Of a stretch of DNA of 40,517 nt, positions 23,471 to 34,455 are shown piece after piece; position 1 is the first letter of the stretch; every line of letters begins with the position of its first letter. Source of the DNA: Schoenoplectus triqueter (lineage: Eukaryota; Streptophyta; Magnoliopsida; Poales; Cyperaceae); assembly GCA_964058805.1 (NCBI GenBank), contig CAXKVV010001490.1, forward strand, positions 1 through 40,517, written 5' to 3'. Below the pieces are notes generated by a model, which was not told where the DNA came from, did not search any database, and saw only the letters and a program-made list of their open reading frames with translations. The translations under genes and the position numbers were made by a program.

Positions 23471-24608
23471 AGTCTTAGTCTAACTCTCTATATGTATATA
23501 TATAAGTGAAGCAGCAGATAAAGAAAATTTGTAAAGAAAAGCAACTTGGCTTTGGATTATGATTATATAGGATTAATGCATGATGTCATTCCGGACAAAT
23601 TTTAATTTTCATAATAAACACCGGTAAAATTATTAGGAGGGACTGGACCAGCATGTAGGACACCGGTAAAAGTTTTTTGTTGGGATTAAAAGTAAACCTT
23701 AGTTTTATAATTGTTTCTTATCTTAGGTATGATTCCGCAAGTTATCTTACTCCATACAGGCTTGGTTCTTGAACAAAGTCTGATTGACCCTTTAAAAAAT
23801 CCAAATTCAGCACTATGAAAAATACATGAAGTGTCCAAATAATTCACTAATCTAGGACGAAGTAAAAGCGAATCATAATTTAAAGCCTCTTAATTTGAAC
23901 TAGATGAGTTCGACACAAATTTAACAATTATTCAGCATCGTTCGAGTTATGCAAATTTTATTTTATATTTTTTGGGAAATTTTGAATTAAAGTTTGTTTA
24001 AAAACATCATATTATTCTATTCGAATTTGAACATTATAATAATACATGGAAAAGAAAATATGTACAAAATCTATGAGGAACATTTAATGATTTCGTACAC
24101 GTGAGAGGAGACGATGCTCATCCGTCCTTTTTGGGATTTGCTAATAAAAAAGGTGCAGAAGCAAATTCGAGGTCAGACTACCTATTAAATATTTGGTTGA
24201 TCTTGTCCACTGTCAGCATGGAGCTTAAAACTTTGTACCAGTTCATCATACCAATCATTCCACCACAATTCTTGAGAAAAAAGTCCAGAGGAGTGGAACG
24301 AATGGAGAGCGGTGCAATTTTCTGACTGATATGACTTGTCAAACGACCTCTGTTCAACCATTTTTTTTGAGGAATTCTGTTCAACCATCTACATATCTAG
24401 ATTTACTCTCTATTCCAATTCCCAACGGTCTTTGTAGAATGAAATATCAAATATCACAGAAATAGTGCATCGTCTCATAAAAATTATAAGAAATAGGCAA
24501 GACAATCACATGTTAGAAATAATATAGGGAGAAAAAAATATTATCTCCTTTCATTTATATATTTCTATGTGTAAAATGAAATACAACGTACAAGGTTATA
24601 AATTTCTG
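23471..24608. other. Intergenic DNA, no gene seen
   Basis: An acaccggtaaaa direct repeat at about 23619 and 23661. The open frames at 24101-24390 on both strands have no recognisable features. Confidence 0.55.
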
Positions 24609-25032
24609 TGTAAAATCAAGGTGGATGCAGAATTTTAATAGGGAGTTAATTCTGGGATTGTAATAATTTATTATGTTTAAATTCATTAAATAAATATTAA
24701 TAATTTAATATATATTTTTATCTAATAAAAAATTATCAAAATGATAATATTTTACATATTAAAAATAACAACAAAATAAAACTCAAATTGATGAAAAAAA
24801 TTTCCTCCATTGAATTTCATATTTTGATATATTTATTTCACTATACACAATATTAAATATTTTTTGCTCAATAAAAATAATCAGACAATTTAAAGTGGAC
24901 AAAAAAAATTTTGAGGGAGGCAAATTATCGAAAACTTTAGCTAAAAATATTATTTTTTAAAATATAGGAGGGACAATTGTCCCCGAGAGAGCTGCCTCCG
25001 GACCCTTCTATGGATCCGCCCTTATGTAAAAT
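24609..25032. mobile_element. Short non-autonomous hAT element with 8-bp target duplication
   Basis: tgtaaaat occurs at 24609-24616 and 25025-25032. Between them the ends are CAAGGTGGATGCAG on the left and TAAGGGCGGATCCAT read inward on the right, relatives of the common plant terminus CAGGGGCGGATCCA. The 408-bp interior is AT-rich and non-coding. An 8-bp duplication with CA-starting inverted ends fits hAT. Confidence 0.8.
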
Positions 25033-25690
25033 ATAGCATATAAAGTTGGCTAAAAAGATGAAACAAAAGAAGAATCATCCCATTCAATAACATTTAATAG
25101 AAGAGGAGGTAAACTCTAAGAATTAATGAGTTTGGGAGTCGATTTGACATTCAACTAAAAAAGTCAGTTCAAAACACATCGCTGTTTATTTCATATTGCT
25201 AACGAGTTATTGAAGGTAAATTAAGACGCGGAAATTAACATTTTCATATGCAGAAAAAGGATATTTTTCAATATCTTGTTACATTCGTAATAGATATGAA
25301 TATTTTTAACTTGAAGTATGAACACATGACTCCTAAGGATAGAAGTATCTCAAACTGATTGGAAATCAATTTTGTAAATAACAAATGCCATTGATACGTG
25401 CGAAAAGAATTTTCAAATCATATAGAAAATGCACATCTTACACCCCCGTATCTCCACTTAAAAGGGGTGTACATATATAAAAAATTAAGTTTATAAATAT
25501 GTTATTCAAACTTATATATCGATAGTATTTTAAAATTTATATATTTTTTATCGTTTGTTAGTTCATAAAAAATTATAAAATTAGACCCATTACAAATTAC
25601 ATAAATTTTTGATGGTCTTTGATGAACTATGGTGTTTTAAGATAATTGCTGATGGTATTTATCAAAATATAAGTTTACACTAGTAAGACA
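25033..25690. other. Intergenic DNA, no gene seen
   Basis: AT-rich. cacccccgtatctccact-taaaaggggtgt (25440-25470) is a weak hairpin-like start of a possible old repeat; catggtcttt-type blocks near 25610 resemble family F cores. Confidence 0.4.
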
Positions 25691-26990
25691 AGTTAGAGAA
25701 AGACCGATTTAGTAAATAATAATTTTTCTACATAAAAATCAAGTTAGAAACAAGTAGTGAGAGAATGGATAAATTAAGTCGAATGCTCAATGCAAATATA
25801 ATAAAAATATGATATAAGAATTCAATAAAATATCAATTGTCAAAAGAATACTTGATGTAAAATAATCTACCATAACTTTCAATAAGAAATATAATTTTGT
25901 AGAAAATAGAGAATGTGAAATAAAAAATATATAAGTACCAAAATTTAAAGAAGACACGATATGTTAACGGAGTTCGGTTATAGAAATCTACGTTTCCAGG
26001 GTCTCATCCCGTTCACTTTATTATTTAAAATATTTTATAATTAGAAGGTTTATCTTCTTCACAAAAATAAGTACAAGAAAAATAAAAATAATCTAACAAA
26101 ATAAAATATAATAATGAGTACTCAAGGCTCAGAAAAATTCGGCTAGAAGTTGTAGAAAAATTGAGCCAAACCTCAAAGATATGAGCTGAACAATACTCAT
26201 AAAATTATAAGAAATCTAATAGATTTGGTTAATTCAATATATTAATTTCTTGTGTTTGCAAAAAGAAAATAATGTAAGGCTCTTTGATAATTTTGGATTG
26301 AGTGCTCATATTATTTAGAATTATGAAAGTTTGATTAGTTTGGGCAATCTTAAAATAACACCTTAAAAAGAGCTCTTAACAGAAAAGAGTTGGTATTCTT
26401 GCGCAGGAAACCATTATAATATTTCTTAATTTTAAATCTTAAGTTCCCAAGAATACTCCTTGTCAGAAATTTTTATAAAGTTATAATGACTCAAAAATAT
26501 ATAGGATGAACCACTATAATGATAACCTAAACCATTGAACATTTTACAAAATATTAATAATGGTTTGACTAATTTGACCAGACTCTGACAATGTCTACTG
26601 TTTTTCGAATTGTTATGACGATTCAATGAATCGTTGAACTTTACTGATGCGTTTAACGCTTCATGTGGCGTCATACAATGATATATTATGTTAACTTTGT
26701 GATGTCTCTACCCAGAAAACTGTAAAAAAATTGAGTGTGGAATACTAAAACGTTATAACGGTTGGGTAACCGTTATAACGGCTTACTGCGGCAGAAACCT
26801 TTTTACTTGCAATATATATGAAGAATTATAAGATTTTAAATTATATCTTTACATGATTATAATTTTATATCTTCATTGAAGCTTCTTTAACGGTCTTGAT
26901 CATTTGCACATGAATTCCTTGAAACATCAATAGAATCTTACACAAATATCTTAAAAGAATTTGTTAAATTCGACCGTGTTTTGTAAAATA
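25691..26990. repeat. Possible diverged LTR-type sequence
   Basis: Contains ttaacggagttcggttatag and ctacgtttccagggtctcat (25963-26006), similar to the acgtggttcgg...ctacgtccacgg block common in plant retrotransposon-derived repeats. No ends, target duplication or coding domains were found, so this is tentative. Confidence 0.25.
26751..26780. repeat. Perfect 13-bp hairpin
   Basis: Arm CGTTATAACGGTT, loop GGGT, arm AACCGTTATAACG. Each arm itself contains the palindrome CGTTATAACG. Confidence 0.9.
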
Positions 26991-27020
26991 ACAAAATCAA
27001 ATAAATTATTAAGTGCAACA

Positions 27021-27140
27021 AACTATCAAACGATAATAAAATTGTATGAAATTTAAAACACTTTCAATCTATAAATAGAAGAATATATCTATATTTTTTT
27101 CATATTTTTCAAAAAGTCCATTGTTAAATTATTAAAATTT
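27021..27140. mobile_element. Fragment of a family F foldback MITE
   Basis: actatcaaacgataataaaa, then caatctataaatagaagaat, and tttttcaaaaagtccattgtt, matching internal and right portions of the copies at 16030-16420 and 39225-39689. No matching left end. Confidence 0.5.
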
Positions 27141-27748
27141 ATCTATTTTTTTATTAACTATTTTTTAATTTAATTTGATATGTATTTATTTTAAATCATT
27201 TCTATCTTCTTTTTATTTACTCTATTTTAGTTTAATTTACTAAAATTTACATACTATGAATTCACCTATTATGTCAAGAAAAATGTTTAAACGTACCGTT
27301 CGTTGACGTGAACGCGAATTGATTTCTAGTCAAAACTGCATTAATTTTACCGAGGGACAAAGCGAGAAATTTAATCTAGGTACCTTATACTAAAGAAAAT
27401 TTTTATATCAACGTACGGACTAATTGCTATTTTGTTGTTGAAATTATGTTTGAAAGATGGCCAAGCAGTTCGGACAAGCTTTGAATTTTTCTAGAAATGA
27501 TGATGCTATATCTGCCGTCCAATTAATTTTATCAAGTTATCATCGAATAAAATTTGGTAAGTTACCGCAGTATTATGCATCAATTAATGACAGGTAGGAG
27601 TGCAGTACGTTGCCTGAATCGATCGAAATATCCGTCGCTAAGTTTTAATATGTGCAGTACATGTGGGACAATGTGGAACGCTAGAACACAATTTGGTACT
27701 GATACAAAAAGATAATGATGCCAAATCGGTTTAATGAGGCAAATGTGT

Positions 27749-27797
<49 letters not shown>

Positions 27798-28097
27798 AAT
27801 CATTATCTTTAAAAAAGATAATGATTTAATTTAAATATTTTTTTAAAGAAATTCAATCAGATCTATTTTTAACTTGTGATCTTATATATTATACAAAATA
27901 CATATTATTCGATGCTATGAAATAATTTTTTCAAAGTTGGTACATATTATTCGAAATCGTTCAATATTCGGTAAATACTATTCAAAATCGTTCAATATAA
28001 TCGTCATATACAATTACTCTTGTAAATCAAATATTATATATTTTTTAATTTACGTACTATTTTTTAGATACGGAAAAACACTTTTTTTTATAACTCA
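27141..28097. other. Intergenic DNA with a long TA microsatellite
   Basis: (TA)n of about 22 units at 27751-27794. Otherwise no gene or signal recognised. Confidence 0.65.
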
Positions 28098-28535
28098 TCT
28101 CTACTTCTTATTAAGCACATAAGTGTTATGATCCTGTAACAGTTCAGATTTTTTGTTGAATTTTTAGAACTAATATTAGAATCGAATTGAGTTATTTGTC
28201 AAATAATGTTACTATCTCTGTGGCCATTTGTTTTGAAGAGATAATTTTCTCTCAATTTTGATTGTTACAAGAAATGCTATATAATTTAGAAGTACAATTG
28301 TTCTATTTTGTTTTCTTTTTTTCTTAGATTGTCATCAATTATGAATTTTAACTTTTCAATGTCACAACTTTCCTCTCAATTCTGCATTTATTTTACATCA
28401 ATTATGTATCCATGATTGAAATTTACATTAATTACTAAATTATCTTCATTTTTATTTTCTTTCTTTTCATATGAAGATATGAATTTTTATATTTTTAAAA
28501 GACGTCACCGTAGCAACGCACAAACAAGATACTAG
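28098..28535 (+). mobile_element. Possible short non-autonomous Helitron
   Basis: Starts TCTCTACTTCTTATTAAG after A (28097) and ends CTAG before T (28536), the A|TC...CTAG|T arrangement of Helitrons. The end is preceded by ccgtagcaacgcacaaac, a worn version of the GC-rich hairpin usual near the 3' end. The hairpin is not intact, so confidence is limited. Confidence 0.4.
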
Positions 28536-28544
28536 TAATGATTT

Positions 28545-28715
28545 ATCTAAGTGATTTTCTAATTATTTAAAAATAGTAAAAATTATAAAAAATATAAATT
28601 TTGATTCACAGCTACGTCTGCAGATGAAGATCATATTGAACGCTTTGGATGAACTATTTATACTTTAAAAATAAAAAAATCATAGCACCGAAGAATTTTA
28701 ATGAGACTATATATG
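28545..28715. mobile_element. Fragment of a family D foldback element
   Basis: gatgaagatcatattgaacg, then ctttggatgaactatttata, corresponds to the right arm of the D copies (aagatgatgttcaacggctt...). The left half and the outer hairpin are missing. Confidence 0.55.
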
Positions 28716-31700
28716 ATATTATGTGTAGCACAAATTTTAAAATTATTGATAAATGTCTTCATTTCCAATGTCTAGATAATTGATCTAAATTGTTTAACTA
28801 ATATGATAAAATTGAACAAATATTTTATATTTTTTAAAGTTTTTGTATATTCTTTTAGATAGGTAAAAAAACATCTGAGAGAAGAAAATCACTTCAAAAG
28901 CTTTCCAAAACAAGAGGTTCATTTGAAGATCATATGTAGAGGCTTGTGCCATGAAACAGATCCAGATCCAGCATTTTCCATTATCGGCGAACAGATGCAA
29001 ATTTCTCTCTTACTTTCTTAACCCCTAGATAGGTTTTCTTTTACACTCTTTGTAATTCTTTTTTTTTTATGAAACTCTTTGTAATTCTCTTTCTACCCTG
29101 CCTTTTCCGTCCTCTTCTCCAATCAATAGCAAGCTAGTAATCATTTAGTTTAAATATCTTGTCCCATCCATGAATACATTATATATATGCATCCCCTCTT
29201 CTTTTTTTTTTGAGTGAAGCATCCCCTCTCCTCTTCCTTTTCTGGTTACATTCTTAAATTTTACCATCTCCAATGAACTGCCATCTGAAGCATCATGTAC
29301 AACACGAAGGACAATTTCTTTTATTTCCTTTTTCAAAAGCTGCACTTTGAATTTTTCCATTTTTTAAAGATCCGTTCTTTGTAAAGGCCCTCCCTATGCA
29401 ACCGCATTTGGTGCAATTTAGACCGTACTTTTGGTCTAGTCTTGTTTCCTGCCGGGCCCTGCTATGCCACTGTCGTCTGATCTGGTAGTGTCAAAGGGTT
29501 GTATGTGACTGCTCATAGAATTTATTTGCTTAATATATTGCAACAAGATTCAGTAATGATACCATGCAGTTCCCGAAAAATTAAAAGTATTTTCAATACA
29601 CATTTTTCATAACGCTCCCCCACAATTTCATATATATTTGTTTGAGAAAAACATTTTTATATATTCAATTCACCTCGATTTTGTCTTACGCTTCAAACAA
29701 CAGTAGGCTATAGGCAAACTGGTGGATATTTTTTTCTCCTTTAGTTGTGGTAATTGTATATCTTAAAGAGGATTTGAATGCACTGCACAGCTCAGCTAGG
29801 GCCTAGACACGTATATTGATTAAAAAAAAAGCTACAAAAGTACACTCTTCTCTGTAAATATGTATTAGTTTTGTCGTATACTCATATGTGGGTCACATTG
29901 GTGATGGCAATACCTACATCTAGATTGAAGTATTCTATTTGGAGACAATGACAAGGGTATATGGCGAATTGAACATGTTTTATGTGTAAGAAGTCAATTA
30001 TTCGACATGTGTCAGTCTAATCCCACATGTAGCCTATGTCATCAACAGTTGTTGATCTATATTAGTATACATCTCAAATCGTAGATCCAAATAGGAATAA
30101 TTGAGAGATTGTTGCCCCGCGGCTTTTGATTTTAGCTTAATGTTTGACTGCATGCCTTCTAGAATCTCCTGCAATAATATTCACTATTCAGTGAGGATTT
30201 CTTGAGTCTGCTATTAATATACACAAACCATTGTCGGGTGTTGGCTACCTGAAGTAATTTATTTCATATTTTTTTATATTTTCATAGAGGATTTTTAAAA
30301 CCGTTCAGGAGTTTCTGTCACTTATATTGGATATATCATTCATATATGTTATGTTTTCATTTCTAAAATTGCGTGCTAAATGCCTAAATACAATGATTAC
30401 AATTTCATTTTATTATTTTTTGTTTATCTTGGGACTTCAGCAATGCTCTGTTCTACGGCCTAGGGGTACAAAAAGTTCATAACGTGCACAAAAATCAGTA
30501 CCAGTACCTATTATTTTACACACTGTAATACCACGGTCCAAATATAAAAAGATCAGATAGATACTGTACTTTTTTTCTTTCAGTTTCTCGGTTAATGTAT
30601 CAGGGTAATAATCAGAGTACTAGGAAAGGTGAATGTCAGTTTCATATATTAAATGTTCTGATAACTTGATGAAGTCTTGAAGCTGCTTTTCATGTTGCAA
30701 AAAGACAAAATGAAACAAAAGGTCGTTTCAGGAACCGAAATACCTGGCTAATCTGTAATTAAATAGAACGCAATCTGGTATATTGATACATACCTCCAGA
30801 TAAAGTTTACCAACAATCAGCTCCTGCCTCGTTTGACAGCATGAGGCATCCGCTGTACCCTCTGCGTCATGGGATTTTTGGAGGAGGTTTTAAGCTTTTA
30901 ATTGGTGGCCTAAATCATGCATGATCAACTACATGATGTTATGATTATTAATTAGAAACAATGTCGTCGATTCAGTTCATGCCAAACCATTTTCAGTGCT
31001 ATCGGAAATACAAACTCGAGAACAATTACCATATTTGGTGAGAATCATCACTGAAATACCGATCATGATGTGTAACGCCAGGCTGCAATTCAGTTTTATC
31101 AATTTTTTATAAAAATGTATCCATTGCTTGCTAAATTGCAACATGTAAATTGTTTGAAGTAACAGCATTCGACCATGTTGTAAGAAACAAAAATTAATTA
31201 AGACTGGTGTTACCAATGTACTGATGTAAAATGCTGGTGATTTTCCTGGCTTTATTGCAAAACATTTTGTCTCTACTATTGAAACATTATACAGCATGAT
31301 GATGATGATTTATATTCGGGAAAACTTATATCTAATAGACCAGGAAGTACAGGCATTCAGCGCGCTTTATATATATTTTCATTAAATTCTAATAATTTAG
31401 TCGTTTTCAACCAGTAATGCAACGGCTTGCATCTGATATATAATATCTATCCTCATGCAGGTGTATGTGGAGAACTGATTACTGCTAAAAGCTCAGTGGT
31501 AAAGTGCAAATATAAAGAGAAAGGAAAAAAGAAAGCTTTAATTTAACAACTTTTCTCGTCTTTAATCATCGCATTAATTAGTGGAAGACATGGATTCATA
31601 GGAGGAAGCTGGGAGTTCGGCTCACTTTTGCAACAAAATTCGTGCATAAACCCCCTGTTGCGGGTCAACACAATCCATATTAAAACAGGTGTATGTTCGC

Positions 31701-32370
31701 ACGTTTGACATACACCTAATCGGATATAGAGTTGTGTTGTGTTATGTGCTAGTCAGGTTCAAAGAGGGGTAATTGGTCATGACAAGTGACAACAAAGACC
31801 TTAGATTTTGACCATCATTTGTTTTGATCCAGGCGAAGTATTCCCCTCCATTTAGGTTCAAAGAGCACTCTGGGTCCTAATCATTTGATGCAAATATTTG
31901 TAGAGACTGCATTGCAGTGTCTTGGAAAGTAATTAAATTGGTCAACTAGCTAGTAACTAAATGAATGAATGAATGAATTTCAGTCAAAAAAAATTGAAAG
32001 AATGAATGGGCCTCATTAGCGGAAAACAAATTATTATACCAGTACACGGTTCCTTTAATTGGAGGTATTGAAAAGATAAACAGATCCTGTCAAAAGTGAC
32101 AAGCAAAACAGTACTTTTATGCAAAGTATACTACTTTTATTCACAATAGAGACAAGACCAATGTAGATAGCTTTCCTTCCATCGTTAGAAGTAGACACAT
32201 TCCAACTTAATTTATAATTAATAAATTAAATTGACACAAAAAAGACAATGGAAATGATCAAAAGAAATTAATATACAACGGTACCTTCGGAAGCATATAT
32301 GACCGAAGTTAATTCTTAAAAAGAATGTAAAATTTTGGGGGCCCACACAAATTTTCACTTCAGTCCTTCA
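28716..32370. other. Intergenic DNA, no gene seen
   Basis: The frames at 28794-29000, 29145-29360 and 30977-31297 (minus) show no known motif. An inverted repeat, aggtgtatg...catacacct with wider imperfect arms, lies at about 31666-31740. Confidence 0.55.
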
Positions 32371-32760
32371 GTACTAGAGTTTTGAAAAAAGAACAGGGCG
32401 GTTGGTCCGGGTGAAACCCCTCCGGATCACGGGTGAGCGCAGGTCACAAGTGAGGCGGGATAGGCAGGATGGGTTTGAGCGGTAAAAAACTAGAAAATTT
32501 CGACCAGATCCGTGTTGGACCCCCGTGGATAGGACCCTCACGGATAGGAACGGGTGGGCCAAGGGGCCATTTTTTTTTTGTAATTTCAAAAAAAAAAGTT
32601 AAAAAATGCTCAATGTAGCGCCGCACCGCAGCGTCGTCCGGAAGTGCCGCCCCGCAGCGTCGTCCGGAAGTGCCGCCCCGCAGCGTCGTCCGGAAGTGCC
32701 GCCCCGCAGCGTCGCCCTGAAGTGCCACCATATAACGCCGTCATGAAGCACTGTCGTACA
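32371..32760. repeat. GC-rich island with 26-bp tandem repeats
   Basis: From 32616 to about 32745, five units of gtgccgccccgcagcgtcgt-ccggaa follow each other; the first and last are diverged. The preceding 32390-32570 has gtggataggaccctcacgga-type repeats. The open frames here on both strands simply follow the repeat. Confidence 0.85.
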
Positions 32761-33945
32761 CTCATTCATTATGGCCGTTCTTTAATATATTCATTATTTT
32801 CGTTCATGAACCATCAAATTAACTTTATATTTTATAAAAAGTTGTGAAAACTATTATTTTTCAATGTTGTATAGTTTCAATGGAACGAGTCTACCCACGG
32901 AGCTACCTGGTGCGATCCGGGATGGATGAGGAGCACGAGTTTGCACGAGACGAATCTACGCTTTCGGTTTTTTCAAACCTCTATTCATTATAAGAGATTC
33001 CGGCAAGACAGAAAAATTCACAAAAGAGTTCAAGCAATGGTTCGGCATATAGCTCAATTAAATCATTAAATGAGATAGGATGATTTAAAAAATATTCACA
33101 AAGAGCTCAAGTAATGGTTCGGCACATAGCTCAAGAATAACTCAGCCTGGTTTAAAAAAAAAAATTCTTCTGTTGTATATAGTTTTAATTCAAGTTATTT
33201 GTATTTTGTTACTTTTTGCAACCATCTGATCACAACCTTGTGATCGCCTTAATGAAAATATTTATGAGCTTGACCCGTGTCTTTAATTTCCTTTAAAAAA
33301 AAATTAAAGCGTCCTTTGAAAATTGTGATATAATTAATTTGGGATAATATTTAGCAAACTTTTGAAAAAAAAATGAGTTATTATTTTAATATAGTATTTG
33401 CGTAAGTCTATTTTGCGTTGCATTGGCATTGTGATTTACATTTATTTGTTATCATGGTAACAGGCTCTTTAATATCAAATTTTTCATTTCTTTGTTATCA
33501 ACATTAATACCCTACATATATAATATCTCATGGTAACAGGCTCTTTAATGTCAAAATTATCCCAGATTTTCCATTGAATACGTATTAAATTAGATGTAAA
33601 TTGAAAAATTAATCAGTCTAATTAATCTTTAGTGATCTTTTGATTAATATCAAAACTAACCTAAAATTGCACCACATTATGTAAAAAATAAAGTCTTTGA
33701 TTCCTTATCATTTTTCTTATAATATTTTTTGACAAAAGACGACAGGGCTAGCAATGATTTTCAAAATGTCGACATTTCTTGTGTTAACAAATAATCGCGC
33801 GGAACACACCGATTTGCTATATTTGCAATTGATAACTTTCGAAACTTTTATATAATTAGCAATTAGCATATTACTCACATGCTTGCACAATATTAAGCAC
33901 ATTAGAGAAAAACGATGCATGTTAACGGAAGAAATTAAAGAAAAA

Positions 33946-34001
<56 letters not shown>

Positions 34002-34274
34002 GTTAATTAAACTAAAATAAACGTAATAATTCATGATAGCGTGCAGCTAGCATATATTTGAGTTCCAAAACACGACAACATAATGACTAGTGAGCAAGAT
34101 ACACTTCCGAGTTCATCAACAAAACTTATATAATTTAAGCATTAGCTAGTAGCTATAGCTCAATCCCTTGATCATTCCATGCATACATATGTAACCAGCG
34201 CTATCATTTTCGTACAAACAAATCACTTCCTCTACATAGAGCTCTACGGTATTGATGTGTCGGTTTGCTTGGAA
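32761..34274. other. Intergenic DNA downstream of the WIP gene
   Basis: Two direct-repeat pairs: attcacaaa-gag(t/c)tcaag-aatggttcggca at 33016 and 33093, and tcatggtaacaggctcttta at 33452 and 33528. An (AC)n(AT)n microsatellite lies at 33947-34001. The WIP 3' untranslated region should lie just left of 34275, but no clear AATAAA was seen on the minus strand. Confidence 0.6.
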
Positions 34275-34455
34275 TTAACAATCAGCAACCGTGCCATTGC
34301 CAAAACTATGCTCCACTTCAGAAGATAGCTCCCTCTCGTCTTCCTCCACATCATCAAAGCAATCAATCCCATGAGCGACATGTCCGTTACCAAATGCTTT
34401 GATGTGATCTTTGAGCGAACGCTTGTGTTTGAAGTCAGATCCACATGTGCAATAC
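34275..34455 (-). CDS. WIP gene, coding exon 3
   Basis: It follows a TTCTACAG acceptor. The first base completes W280, then residues 281-339 encode finger 4 and an acidic C-terminal tail, ending in TAA at 34277-34275. An open frame overlapping this exon in another phase continues into the intron and is a shadow, not a product. Confidence 0.93.

Noticed and set aside
30977..31297. 106-codon minus-strand frame
   Set aside because: Long for this region, but no recognisable motif, ordinary AT-rich composition and no neighbouring exons.
31487..31510. agctcagtggtaaagtgc, resembling a tRNA D-arm
   Set aside because: No acceptor stem, anticodon arm or T-arm (GGTTCGAATCC-like) follows at the right distance.
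32444..32847. 95- and 67-codon frames with Pro/Arg/Ser repeats
   Set aside because: They follow the 26-bp tandem repeat and have no other support.
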